From NCBI RefSeq assembly GCF_038630985.1, contig NZ_CP152049.1:4607501-4671500 (forward strand): DNA of 64,000 nucleotides. The letters run 5' to 3'. How positions within the stretch are numbered: the stretch's first letter is position 1; each line of letters opens with the position of its first letter. Below the pieces are notes generated by a model. The model made no database searches. It was not told where the DNA came from and worked only from the letters and a program-made list of their open reading frames with translations. This stretch comes from Paenibacillus sp. FSL H8-0548 (GTDB lineage: Bacteria; Bacillota; Bacilli; Paenibacillales; Paenibacillaceae). Below are positions 35,559-44,060 of the stretch, in pieces. The translations under genes and the position numbers were made by a program.

Positions 35559-35759
35559 CTATAGTTTTACAACGTTTTCTGCTTGTGGTCCACGGTTGCC
35601 TTGAGTTACGTTGAACTCAACGCGTTGACCTTCGTCAAGTGATTTGAAGCCTTCGCCTTGAATAGCGGAGAAATGAACGAATACGTCATTGCCGCCCTCT
35701 ACTTCAATAAAGCCAAAGCCTTTCTCTGCGTTAAACCATTTTACTGTACCTTGTTCCAT
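35559..35759 (-). CDS. Cold-shock protein (CspA/CspB family)
   Basis: A 66-aa single cold-shock domain that binds single-stranded RNA and DNA and prevents RNA secondary structure. RNP1 is KGFGFIEV (residues 13-20) and RNP2 is VFVHFS (26-31). The opening [18 protein letters not shown] is the family hallmark. Length is standard. AGGTAATCAATT places a ribosome binding site (GGAGG) at the usual distance from the ATG. It is transcribed alone. Confidence 0.96.
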   Translation of the reverse strand: MEQGTVKWFNAEKGFGFIEVEGGNDVFVHFSAIQGEGFKSLDEGQRVEFNVTQGNRGPQAENVVKL

Positions 35760-35890
35760 AATTGATTACCTCCAATAAGTTATTAACATGTTTTTTCCAG
35801 GAATACTAAAAATCACACATTGAAAAAGATATCATCATACAAATGACAACCTTTTTCAACACGTGATTTCAAGGTTAGATTTGTTGTTTG
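35760..35890 (-). promoter_or_regulatory. Long untranslated leader region of the cold-shock gene
   Basis: About 130 bp upstream of the csp start contains no other gene and includes TTGAAAAAGG and GTATGATGATATC. Cold-shock genes usually have long, thermoresponsive leaders. I cannot fix the transcription start or draw a specific fold, so this is noted as a candidate regulatory leader only. Confidence 0.35.
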
Positions 35891-36042
35891 TTTGTATTGA
35901 TAATATACCATAGGCATTTACAATAAGCAAGTCATCTTTTAAAAAATTTTAAAATTAATTGCGCACGGGTTAACCCCACTGCATTCGGGAATAAATAAAG
36001 ATATCCAGATTCACTCGATTAAATAATAAAGGTGTTGAAACT

Positions 36043-36618
36043 ATGAAGAAGCTTATTGTATTTGTCGCCTTATTATGTGCTGTTGGCTGCTCTGCTACTC
36101 CCATTACTCCCAAGGGAAGCGGACCCAACGTCACACAAGCCTCATCGATTGCCTCACAGGCATCTACCCCAACGTCGCTTTCATTGAAATCCAAATGGAC
36201 TTCAACAGATCTATCGTCGAAAGCTTACACAGCCGATCAAGCCAAAACCTCTATCCATTATGACCAGGAAGTATTAGCGTTCGTGAACGCTGAACGAGCT
36301 AAACTCGGCTTGCAGGTTCTGATTATGGACGATTCATTAACCAAAATGGCTTTGGTAAAAGCTCAGGATCTGCACAACAATCGCTATTTCGATCATAACT
36401 CTCCGACCTACGGAACACCATTTCAAATGATGGAGAAATTCAAAATCAGCTATGATGTGGCTGGAGAAAATATTGCGAAGGGCCAGCCTACCCCTGTGAA
36501 GGTCATGAATGATTGGATGAATAGCGCAGGCCATCGAGCTAATATTTTAAATAAAAGCTTCACTAAAGTTGGCATCGCTTATTTTAAAGGTACATGGGCG
36601 CAAGAATTTACCGGCTGA
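36043..36618 (+). CDS. CAP/SCP-domain lipoprotein (YkwD-like)
   Basis: A 191-aa exported protein with a lipoprotein signal (lipobox AVGC, Cys17), a Ser/Thr-rich linker (~18-75) and a CAP domain (~80-191). Domain marks are VLAFVNAERAKLGL, AQDLHNNRYFDHNSPTYGTP, YDVAGENIA and NDWMNSAGHRANILN, the last holding the His/Glu-type cavity residues. The C-terminus stops at TWAQEFTG, the normal final strand of bacterial members. Function in bacteria is poorly defined; some members are spore or cell-wall associated. It has its own upstream region and is followed by a family B repeat. Confidence 0.88.
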   Translation: MKKLIVFVALLCAVGCSATPITPKGSGPNVTQASSIASQASTPTSLSLKSKWTSTDLSSKAYTADQAKTSIHYDQEVLAFVNAERAKLGLQVLIMDDSLTKMALVKAQDLHNNRYFDHNSPTYGTPFQMMEKFKISYDVAGENIAKGQPTPVKVMNDWMNSAGHRANILNKSFTKVGIAYFKGTWAQEFTG

Positions 36619-36659
36619 TCAGCCATGTCGCTGTCATCGATTCATTCTTCTTAGGCCTG

Positions 36660-37035
36660 TCTAACAGCCCGCTCTCTGAAGCTATCCTGCACTTTCGCAG
36701 GATAGCAGCTGTTTCTTCGAGCTCTCACGTGACTATGTTGCACTCCCGCAATATAGGCAGCCTTACAGACATGTCTTAAGCTGAAACTAAGCTATTCTAA
36801 TGCATAGGTGCAGGATAGGCTGCTCGATGAGGCTAAAAAGTGCGAAGTTAGTGCTAATGTGCAGGATAGCTGGCGTGTGGAGGAAGCCGGGGTTCGTGCT
36901 CGGGGTGAATTTATGAATAACCTATAACAAACCCACCAGCCAGTCCGCCAACGCTCCTTTCAGCGGGCTCTCCCAACTAACCATCTAACCAACTACGGCA
37001 CTATCCTGCACTTTAGAAAGACTGCGGCTCTGTCC
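36660..37035 (-). repeat. Family B repeat, copy 3 (inverted)
   Basis: The same ~300-bp unit as at 14840-15420, in reverse, including the linker GTAGTTGGTTAG and the four modules. Arm spacings are 51-52 bp (36681 to 36733, and 36801 to 36852). GCTATCCTGC and GCAGGATAGC also form a local hairpin. It occupies nearly the whole 450-bp gap between the CAP and hisC genes. Confidence 0.82.
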
Positions 37036-37071
37036 CGCTCTTCTCACCTTGCTCTCTAACTTACTTCGTCA

Positions 37072-38172
37072 TTATAGAAGCTCTTTGAGCACTGATACCA
37101 AAATATCGTTCTCCTCAGCCGTTCCGATAGAAATACGAATATACGCCGGCAGTGACCAAATTCCCGCGTGACGAACGATGATTCCTCGTGCCATTAGCTG
37201 CTCATAAATAGCTTCTGCTCTTTCTCCTAGCTTGACGAGCACGAAGTTGCTCATACTAACCGTATACTCAATGCTGAGCTGGCGGAAAGCTTCATATAAT
37301 CGTTCACGCTCTTCCTTCACTAGCGCTTGCGAACGCGAGATATGATCAATATCATCAATTGCAGCTGCGGCCGCCGCTTGTGCCAGAGCATTTACGTTAA
37401 AAGGCTCCTTCACCTGAAGGATATTTTGAATAATTTGTTCAGATGCAGCTCCGAAACCAACCCGAATGCCGGCAAGTCCATAAATTTTAGAGAAGGTTTT
37501 TAAGACCAGCAAAGGATAGCCCGCCCGTACAAATTCCATCCCATCGGAATAATCCTCTACTGAAACAAAATGACTATACGCTGCATCAAGCATTACGAGA
37601 ACTCGTTTGGGCAACGCATCAAGCAGCTGCTTTAGCACTATTTTGGACAATATGGTACCTGTTGGATTATTGGGCGAGCATAAATATACGATTTTTGTGC
37701 GATCAGTTACAGCAGATAAAATAGACGCTAGATCATAATCAAAATTTTCTTTAAGCTGAACCGTTACCGCTCTTGCTCCCATGATCTGTGCACCGAATTC
37801 ATATTCACTAAACGTAGGTCCCGGTATGATGATTTCATCACCAGCATCCAAAAAAGCTTCCGATACGAGCGTAATCAGCTCATCGCCGCCATTCGTTACA
37901 ATAACTTGATTGCTGCTAAGATCATAATGCTCTGCAATTTTACGCTTCAAACCGATCGTCTGAGCGTCCGGGTAGCGATGAAGATCTGTAAGTACCCCTT
38001 GTATCGCTTCCAGCGCTTTCGGAGACGGCCCCAGCGGGTTTTCATTAGACGCAAGCTTAATTACTCGCTCCAATCCAAGCTCCTCCTGCACCTCCCATAT
38101 CGGCTTTCCTGGCGAATACGGCTTCATGATATCCAATGCTTTGCGCGGCTGAACCTCAAGCTTCTCTTTCAT
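37072..38172 (-). CDS. hisC: Histidinol-phosphate aminotransferase
   Basis: A 366-aa PLP-dependent class I/II aminotransferase that converts imidazole-acetol phosphate and glutamate to histidinol phosphate; many relatives also transaminate aromatic 2-oxo acids. ASNENPLGPSPKALEA, NGGDELI, CSPNNPTGTI and LDAAYSHFV bind substrate and cofactor. The PLP lysine is in TFSKIYGLAGIRVGFG. The frame opens 18 bp upstream, but that ATG is part of the AAGGTGAT ribosome binding site, so the ATG at 38172 is preferred. It stands apart from other histidine genes, which suggests a paralogue with a broader or aromatic role. Confidence 0.87.
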   Translation of the reverse strand: MKEKLEVQPRKALDIMKPYSPGKPIWEVQEELGLERVIKLASNENPLGPSPKALEAIQGVLTDLHRYPDAQTIGLKRKIAEHYDLSSNQVIVTNGGDELITLVSEAFLDAGDEIIIPGPTFSEYEFGAQIMGARAVTVQLKENFDYDLASILSAVTDRTKIVYLCSPNNPTGTILSKIVLKQLLDALPKRVLVMLDAAYSHFVSVEDYSDGMEFVRAGYPLLVLKTFSKIYGLAGIRVGFGAASEQIIQNILQVKEPFNVNALAQAAAAAAIDDIDHISRSQALVKEERERLYEAFRQLSIEYTVSMSNFVLVKLGERAEAIYEQLMARGIIVRHAGIWSLPAYIRISIGTAEENDILVSVLKELL

Positions 38173-38253
38173 AAATAAAATCACCTTCATCTAATATAGT
38201 CATATTGCTTTATTATGATAATACATTAATTCTGTGTCGCGGTAAAGTTGTGA

Positions 38254-38354
38254 GGCGAGGTGGAACGGTTTTCGCCGTCCTTATGGCGGTGGCGCGTTTC
38301 ATTCCGGAGAAATATAGAGAAAGTACGGCGAATTGATCTACTTTCCTATATTTC
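38254..38354 (+). repeat. Family A repeat, copy 5
   Basis: Nearly identical to copy 1 in its first half. Its second hairpin pairs GAAATATAG-GAAAGTA with TACTTTC-CTATATTTC. The 3' end runs into the T tract of the mannosidase terminator, now split by the insertion sequence. Confidence 0.82.
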
Positions 38355-38363
38355 AAAAAAAAA

Positions 38364-38374
38364 GACGCCAGAGA
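38364..38374 (-). terminator. Distal arm of the beta-mannosidase terminator, split by an IS
   Basis: GACGCCAGAGA here and TCTCTAGCGCC at 40080-40090 would pair, on the minus strand, as an 11-bp stem with two G-U wobbles, followed by nine T. In the uninterrupted sequence the loop would be ~12 nt. The insertion sequence and its 11-bp target duplication now lie between the two arms, about 1.7 kb apart. Confidence 0.7.
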
Positions 38375-38424
38375 TGACACAGGCCACTGAAAATCTGTCG
38401 TTTTTAAATGCACAAGCATGTCTC

Positions 38425-38484
38425 TGCACAAAACAAAGGCTAATTCCATTCGAGATTGAATGAGAATTAGCCTTGTTTTATGCA
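38425..38484 (-). terminator. Transposase terminator
   Basis: On the minus strand AACAAGGCTAATTC pairs with GAATTAGCCTTTGTT, followed by TTGTG, inside the left end of the insertion sequence just after the transposase stop codon. Confidence 0.75.
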
Positions 38485-38498
38485 TTTTCTGCCCTATT

Positions 38499-39950
38499 CT
38501 ACTTCATTAGTTTCAATATCCGCTTCACATTGACCGTGAATATCGCCACGGCACCTTGCATCTCCATTCCTAATAAACCCGAGGCATCGGCTACATCATA
38601 CCCGTGTCGGTGCTTTAGTTCGCTATTCTTCGCTTCAATTTTATAGCGTTCTTTTGCCTTCTCTTTGAAGTACTCACTATCTTGAAATTCCTTTTGTCCG
38701 CTATGTTCTGCTGATTTAATGCTAACCGAGTACGTCTTTGTCTTTGCTCCTTCTTTATAGCAGCCATCTTTGAAAGGACATTGCTGACATTTGTTTATAT
38801 CAAAATAAAAGGTGTTGACTTGGTTTTTCGCTACATTCTTTGTTCCAGTTCTTGCCTTGCGGATGGCCATATGTCCAGCTTTGCACACGTACATGCCTGC
38901 ATCTTTATTGAAATCAAATTCGTCCTCTTTACGACGAGCGCCATCTGAAATCATTGGATTTAATTTGGATACCAGTTTAAGTTCGTTTTCATTGGCGTAC
39001 TGGATATTATCCTTTTCTGAATAAGCGGTATCCCCAATAACGGTGTCAATCTCCATACCTGTTTCTATACTCTTCTCAATCAAGGTTTGCAATTGCTTTC
39101 CATCATTCTTTTCTCCCGTTGTCACGATAGCGGCAGTGATGATTCGCTCTTCATTCATGGCAATATGTGTTTTGTAACCAAAGAAGGAAGAATCGGCTGA
39201 CTTGTGTCCCACACGAGCATCCGTGTCGTTTGAGAGTTGCAATTGCTCATGATGATCCGCTACTATCTCTTTCAAGTAGTTCAGCTTTTCCTGAACTTTT
39301 GGATATTGGCTGATGGCTTCTTCCTTTTCAACAACCGCAATCACTTTTTGACAATACGCCAATTCATCTGTTAATTCGTTGGTTGTTGTTTTCGATGGAA
39401 ATTTCTCTTTCATCGATTCGTCGATCTGGTAGACAGCTTTGCGAAGTAATTTTGATTTCTCGATTAAGAATTCCTTCGGCGATTGCTGATTATATCTTGC
39501 TTTTGTATGTGTCGCATCTACGATGATTGATTTGCTTTTAATGAGTTCTTTTTCCAAGGCGATTTCTACTGTTTTTTGGATAAGCATATCGAGCAGAAGG
39601 ATATCTTTCAAGCGAAGCTTGCGAAACTTCGTTAATGAACTGGGATTGATAACTGCGTCTTCTGGCGCCATATCTAAGAAATATTTAAAAGACATGTCGT
39701 ATTTTGAGCGTTCAACCACATCTACGTCCGATAAATCGAAGATGGATTTCAATAACAAATATTTAAACATCCGAATAGGGGGAACAGCATTTCGACCATT
39801 GTCCAAACAATAATTCACTTCTAACTCTTCATGGATAAAAGAGAAATCCACAAGGTCATTAATCTCTCGAAGCATATTATCTTTAGGGACAACGATATCG
39901 TATATGCCCATATAAGGACTAAGGTTTAAGCTTTGTTGATTTGAAATCAT
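38499..39950 (-). CDS. IS1182-family DDE transposase
   Basis: A 483-aa transposase from the ATG at 39950. The frame extends to a TTG at 39989, but that TTG overlaps the -10-like TATAAT and is an unlikely start. The N-terminal region (LREINDLVDFSFIHEELEVNYC, abbreviated) is the DUF772-type domain of IS1182/IS5-like transposases. DDE acidic residues fall in SIIVDATHTKAR, VIGDTAYSEKDN and the C-terminal RYKIEAKNSELKHRHGYD. A CxxC-type cluster (CQQCPFKDGC) precedes the last acidic motif. No frameshift or stop is seen, so it may be active. Confidence 0.88.
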   Translation of the reverse strand: MISNQQSLNLSPYMGIYDIVVPKDNMLREINDLVDFSFIHEELEVNYCLDNGRNAVPPIRMFKYLLLKSIFDLSDVDVVERSKYDMSFKYFLDMAPEDAVINPSSLTKFRKLRLKDILLLDMLIQKTVEIALEKELIKSKSIIVDATHTKARYNQQSPKEFLIEKSKLLRKAVYQIDESMKEKFPSKTTTNELTDELAYCQKVIAVVEKEEAISQYPKVQEKLNYLKEIVADHHEQLQLSNDTDARVGHKSADSSFFGYKTHIAMNEERIITAAIVTTGEKNDGKQLQTLIEKSIETGMEIDTVIGDTAYSEKDNIQYANENELKLVSKLNPMISDGARRKEDEFDFNKDAGMYVCKAGHMAIRKARTGTKNVAKNQVNTFYFDINKCQQCPFKDGCYKEGAKTKTYSVSIKSAEHSGQKEFQDSEYFKEKAKERYKIEAKNSELKHRHGYDVADASGLLGMEMQGAVAIFTVNVKRILKLMK

Positions 39951-39990
39951 CCGGGTCACCGCCTGTTTATTGTTACCTCTATTATACAAG

Positions 39991-40036
39991 AAAACAGGGT
40001 ACTCTTCCGCATCTCTGCGGAAGAGTACCCTGTTTT
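39991..40036. terminator. 21-bp perfect hairpin at the right end of the IS
   Basis: Bases 39991-40011 and 40016-40036 are exact complements around the loop TCTC; the stem contains CAGGGTACTCTTCCGC and is flanked by A and T runs. Lying between the right end and the transposase promoter, it can stop transcription entering from the flank and so limit transposase expression. Confidence 0.85.
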
Positions 40037-40130
40037 TAATTAAAGGACTTTTTCAGTGGCCTCGAGATGACACAGCCACTCTCTAGCGCCTACTTACATC
40101 AAAGCTTCGCTCTCATCCTCAGCGAAACGC

Positions 40131-42683
40131 TTATTTTTCAATAATTTTCAAAAAATCAATCATGGAACGAGCCCCTATCCTGCCTGCTGCTGCCGGCTTG
40201 CTTGCCGCTTCGCCGCTGTCCCGCAATCGGAACTCCACCAGCTTCGTCACGCCCGGAATAAGATCAAAATAGTTGTCAGAGAACATGCCCTCATGCTCTG
40301 CAGTAAGCCAAACCTGCTTCGCCAGAGAGTCTGACGCAAGCTCAAACTCAGTGCCGTCGCTGCCTTCCACCTCTTTTATGCTAACAGCAGCCATGGTCAG
40401 TTTCAGATCTTTCGAATTTACAAAATAATACTCCTTGCTATCTACCAGCAAGCTGCCCTGAACTAGCTCTGCATACAGAACAACGCTGCCTTCTTCAAGG
40501 CCAGTCAACCATTCCTGCTCGTTAATTGAACTGACAATTGCGGCGCTGTTGCCCGGTACCTCTGCCTTGGCCGTAATTTGCTTAAGCTGTACACCGGAAA
40601 AATCATATAATGTTATCCGCAGCTCACCTGCAACGGGCGCAAGCGAATCCGTTACGACATGTATATTTATCATTCCGTCAGCCAGCTTATCGAAGGATAT
40701 CATCGTATCGGCAAAGCTTTTTTTGGCATAATACTGCATCGCCTTCCACTTGCCGTAATAATCCATACCTGCCCACGAGGCAACCGGCCAACAATCATTC
40801 ATTTGCCAATACAGTGTCCCCATGCAATAAGGCATGCTCCTGCGGTGTGCTTCAATGGCCATTTTCATTGCTTCCGCTTGCAGAACCTGGCTCATATAGA
40901 GAAACGAAGTGAAGTCCTTCGGCTCGCTCATATAAATATCCATGTACTCTTTAATAAGACGATTGCCATCGCCATTTTTCTGATGGGCACGCATCACCTT
41001 CGAATCAAGTGCCAAGTCTTGCTCCGTTGCAAAGGTCATAACCGTATCATATTCAGGGAACGACTGAAAGCCATATTCACTCATAAAGCGTCCGATTTTC
41101 AGCTTATAGTTCTCAAACGGCTCAACCGCATGCCATACACCCCAATAATGAACGTCTCCTTCTGTGGATAACGGATGAGCATGCTGATTAATATCTCCGG
41201 TTAGAGAAATGAGCGGCGAAGATGGCCAATATTGAGTTCCAGGAGCGAAGGCAGCAACCGCTTCCGGTAAAATATGATGGAACAACGCCTCATAATCAGC
41301 CCAGATCACTGTGCGCTGCTCTTTCGTATAGTCCTTTTTCCAGCCCCAGCCGCCTTCCTCATCATATTCCGCCCAAGCCGAATCAATCTCATTATTGCCG
41401 CACCAGAGCACAATCGAAGGATGATTGCGCAGGCGCTTTACATTTTCCTCCGCTTCAATACGGACATTGTCGAGAAAAGCTTGATCTCCCGGATACATGC
41501 TGCATGCGAACATAAAATCCTGCCACACTAAAATGCCATACTCATCACATAGCTCATAAAAAACAGATTGCTCATAAATACCGCCGCCCCAAACGCGCAG
41601 CATATTCATATTGGATTCAGCGGCTGTCACAATTTCATGTCGATAGCGCTCATCCGACACATCAGTGATGAAGCTGTCATTCGGAATATGATTAGCGCCC
41701 TTAGCAAACACAGGTACGCCATTCAGCTCAAAATAAAACGTTGCTCCTGCTGCATCCTTGTCACGTACCAATCGAATCGAGCGGAGTCCAATTCGAACGG
41801 TTTTGGCAGCTACACATTGCTTCACCTCAAACAATTCCGCCTGAAAGGTGTACAGATAAGCATCGCCGAGACCTCTGCTCCACCACAGCTTAGGCCCCTC
41901 AATCACAACTGGAACATGAACCACATTGATGCCCTGCTGCAAATGAACCTCCTGCTCCCAAATCTGACCTTCTGTGCTGATCTTCACCAAACCGTTCCAA
42001 ACATTCGCTGACTCAATTTCAACATCAACGATCAAGCTGGCCTGCGAAGCACTTACATGCTCCTGCTTCACATATACGTCAATAATTTGGCTGTCTGACC
42101 AGCCTTCAAGTCTAGCTTCACGCCATATTCCGCTCGTAACAAACCTAGGACCCCAATCCCATCCGTAATGATAAGGCGCTTTCCTTGCGAAAATACTAAT
42201 CTTCTGAGCGCCAAGCCCTCCTAGCTCTGATTGATCATTCGATGCCGGCAAATTGTAGCCAAGCTTCTCGATTTTCGGCAGATCCTCTTGCACAGGTGAG
42301 CGGAATTTGATTAATACACGATTATCCTTCTCTGCAACTACTGCTTTGACATCGGCTCTCCACGTTCTAAACATATTATCTGCGGACAAAATAGGTGTAC
42401 CATTCACATAAACGTCTGCGTAGGTATCCAGTCCATCGAACACGAGCTCTAATGAAGATGCGTGGAACAAGTCCGTCTCCACATCGAACCGAGCTTCATA
42501 TTCCCAATCAAGTTTGTCGATCCACTGTAAATCATGCTCGTTAGTCCCATAGAATGGATTTTTGATCACCCCATTGCGAAGCAGATCCGTATGTACACAC
42601 CCTGGTACGATAGCTTGCATCCATTCGTTATCTTGGCAAGCTTTAAATTTCCAATTGTTAAGCAATAGCTGTGATTTTTTCAT
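40131..42683 (-). CDS. GH2 beta-mannosidase
   Basis: An 850-aa cytoplasmic retaining exo-beta-mannosidase of the GH2 type, with no signal peptide. The sugar-binding domain is LNNWKFKACQDNEWMQAIVPG (in part), followed by KAPYHYGWDWGPRFVTSGIWR, a mannosidase-specific block. The acid/base is E432 in CGNNEIDSAW and the nucleophile E536 in MSEYGFQSF. GTLYWQMNDCWPVASWAGMD is also typical of beta-mannosidases. The start at 42683 has AGGAGG five bases ahead; the open frame runs 39 bp further. It has a strong promoter and its own terminator, the latter split by the insertion sequence. It probably acts on manno-oligosaccharides from mannan or N-glycans. Confidence 0.9.
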   Translation of the reverse strand: MKKSQLLLNNWKFKACQDNEWMQAIVPGCVHTDLLRNGVIKNPFYGTNEHDLQWIDKLDWEYEARFDVETDLFHASSLELVFDGLDTYADVYVNGTPILSADNMFRTWRADVKAVVAEKDNRVLIKFRSPVQEDLPKIEKLGYNLPASNDQSELGGLGAQKISIFARKAPYHYGWDWGPRFVTSGIWREARLEGWSDSQIIDVYVKQEHVSASQASLIVDVEIESANVWNGLVKISTEGQIWEQEVHLQQGINVVHVPVVIEGPKLWWSRGLGDAYLYTFQAELFEVKQCVAAKTVRIGLRSIRLVRDKDAAGATFYFELNGVPVFAKGANHIPNDSFITDVSDERYRHEIVTAAESNMNMLRVWGGGIYEQSVFYELCDEYGILVWQDFMFACSMYPGDQAFLDNVRIEAEENVKRLRNHPSIVLWCGNNEIDSAWAEYDEEGGWGWKKDYTKEQRTVIWADYEALFHHILPEAVAAFAPGTQYWPSSPLISLTGDINQHAHPLSTEGDVHYWGVWHAVEPFENYKLKIGRFMSEYGFQSFPEYDTVMTFATEQDLALDSKVMRAHQKNGDGNRLIKEYMDIYMSEPKDFTSFLYMSQVLQAEAMKMAIEAHRRSMPYCMGTLYWQMNDCWPVASWAGMDYYGKWKAMQYYAKKSFADTMISFDKLADGMINIHVVTDSLAPVAGELRITLYDFSGVQLKQITAKAEVPGNSAAIVSSINEQEWLTGLEEGSVVLYAELVQGSLLVDSKEYYFVNSKDLKLTMAAVSIKEVEGSDGTEFELASDSLAKQVWLTAEHEGMFSDNYFDLIPGVTKLVEFRLRDSGEAASKPAAAGRIGARSMIDFLKIIEK

Positions 42684-42749
42684 CGTATCCTCCTGAAATC
42701 TATGTCTTCCTAGCAATTTCACTAATATCTCATAAAATAGAACATAACA

Positions 42750-42778
42750 AACATATCACCACAAACAAATATGGTCAA
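42750..42778 (-). promoter_or_regulatory. Beta-mannosidase promoter
   Basis: On the minus strand TTGACC (42773-42778) and TATGTT (42750-42755) are exactly 17 bp apart. GAACATAACAAA overlaps the -10 and start region (42740-42751) and recurs at 42879-42890. Confidence 0.75.
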
Positions 42779-42878
42779 TTGTTTTGTTTTTGTTATTCAA
42801 ATTAAAAATATAATAACGATAAAAGCCGTATTTTTCGTATAAATCACTTGTAAACTCAAGATAAACTTTATATTTTAA

Positions 42879-42890
42879 GAACATAACAAA
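42879..42890. repeat. Upstream copy of GAACATAACAAA, candidate operator
   Basis: This 12-bp sequence is identical to 42740-42751 at the mannosidase start region, 139 bp away and in the same orientation. The pair could bind a regulator that loops the intervening A+T-rich DNA. The stretch 42780-42960 otherwise shows no gene. Confidence 0.4.
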
Positions 42891-42963
42891 ATAACAAACA
42901 AGGAAAAAAGTAACCATTCTATCTATCACTAAGGCTGAGCTTATGACTAGAAGCTGATAAAAC

Positions 42964-43013
42964 AAAGAGGAAGAGCATAAACGAAGGTATCGTTAGTGCT
43001 CTTCCTCTTTATA
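42964..43013. terminator. Terminator of the HNH gene
   Basis: AAAGAGGAAGAGCA pairs perfectly with TGCTCTTCCTCTTT, with an inner AACGA/TCGTT pair. A and T runs on both sides allow bidirectional use. Confidence 0.88.
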
Positions 43014-43039
43014 TTATTTGATGATTAATCATCTTTTTA

Positions 43040-43693
43040 TTACATGCTTGATGAATCGGAATTGTCTTCAAATTTCATAAACGCATTCAGATCCTGATCA
43101 GCCTTCGACTGATTGCATGCATTACAAGCACAGACACAGTTGATTGGCGTCGTATGACCGCCTTTGGCGCGCGGCAGCAGATGGTCGATGGTGTCACCGA
43201 ATTCCCCGCAAAAATAACAAATAAATCGATCCCGCTCCAAAATATAGCGACGAAAATCTTTGTTGCTGTACAAACGGCGAATGGTGTGTCGATTAATGAT
43301 TACCGCAGCATGCTCCTCCACCAGTGTTACCGCAAGCGCTAACTCGATTTCTTGATACCAGCGTCGTCCCTTGTCCGTCCTGCCTCTCATCCAGATTGTC
43401 CCCTGACGAGTCATTCTTAACGATGAGGCATCTTTCGGCAGCAGGCTGCTAGGCGGTGAGGGCGAGAGCAACAGCTTGCTCGCATGTGCTTTCCTGCTTA
43501 TCGCTTTGAGGTCTATGATTTGTAGGGTAGGCGATGAAATAGCAGCGAGCTTCACCTGCCTGCAAGCTCGGCAAGTACCACGGCGTGATCCAGTGCTTGA
43601 GCGTTTACCCGTTCGACGCAAAAAATGTGTAATGGGTTTTATTTCGTTGCAATTTGCACATTGCTTCGTTTCAAGAGGTTCCGTATCATCCAT
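43040..43693 (-). CDS. HNH endonuclease-domain protein with N-terminal zinc finger
   Basis: A 217-aa protein in two parts. Residues ~12-47 hold a Cys4 finger (CANC then CRAC, with a basic stretch between). Residues ~155-205 hold an HNH module with a structural Cys4 site (CYFC and CNAC), the catalytic-type His in DTIDHLLPRAKGGHT and the Asn in NCVCACNACNQSKAD. The middle (~60-120) is low in conserved motifs. Such stand-alone HNH proteins may cut DNA in repair, phage or restriction settings; I see no methylase or phage genes around it. It has its own terminator and no operon partner. Confidence 0.8.
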   Translation of the reverse strand: MDDTEPLETKQCANCNEIKPITHFLRRTGKRSSTGSRRGTCRACRQVKLAAISSPTLQIIDLKAISRKAHASKLLLSPSPPSSLLPKDASSLRMTRQGTIWMRGRTDKGRRWYQEIELALAVTLVEEHAAVIINRHTIRRLYSNKDFRRYILERDRFICYFCGEFGDTIDHLLPRAKGGHTTPINCVCACNACNQSKADQDLNAFMKFEDNSDSSSM

Positions 43694-43823
43694 TAGTTAT
43701 CCGAGGTACAGCTCGTACTGCACGCCCGATCTCTTCCCCTCATGTTTTTCTACTATTGTAGCATTATTTGCATGATGAGGGGAATTTCATACCCGGCATC
43801 CTGATTTGGATTACTCAAGGTGA

Positions 43824-43964
43824 CTAATAGTGCCTGCCCTTATCCTCTTTGTCCGAATCTTCCCATCTGCGCGAATAAGCTTTATTTGTAATCCAAATGG
43901 TCATCCACACTAACACGATTACAATGATGGCCGAGGCGACCCAAACGCCAACTGGTACTCCCAT
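43824..43964 (-). CDS. 46-residue single-pass membrane protein
   Basis: A short gene with a strong ribosome binding site (AGGAGGAG, 7 bp before ATG). The product starts MGVPVGVWVASAIIVIVLVW, a single hydrophobic helix (about residues 5-27), and ends in a charged tail (RRWEDSDKEDKGRHY). It lies between the HNH and nitrilase genes. I do not recognise the family. Its shape resembles small subunits that accompany transporters or oxidases, yet no such large partner is adjacent. Confidence 0.65.
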   Translation of the reverse strand: MGVPVGVWVASAIIVIVLVWMTIWITNKAYSRRWEDSDKEDKGRHY

Positions 43965-44060
43965 TTGATCTCCTCCTGAAAATTTTTTTGAAGAAAAAAT
44001 TACTTCGTAAGCATATGCTTAGTTTTGTGAAGCAAAACGTAAATTTATTGTTTAACTTAT

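Larger units (their letters stand above)
38382..40063 (-). mobile_element. IS1182-type insertion sequence, apparently intact
   Basis: A 1.68-kb element bounded by inverted ends GGCCACTGAAAA (left) and TTTTCAGTGGCC plus TC (right). The flanks carry an 11-bp direct repeat GAGATGACACA (38371-38381 and 40064-40074), read as target duplication. It holds one full transposase gene, a terminator on the left and a long hairpin on the right. The exact boundary could shift by a base or two because the duplication and the inverted ends share bases. Confidence 0.82.

Noticed and set aside
42756..42965. A 69-codon minus-strand frame upstream of the mannosidase
   Set aside because: A+T-driven, overlaps the clear mannosidase promoter, and lacks a ribosome binding site.
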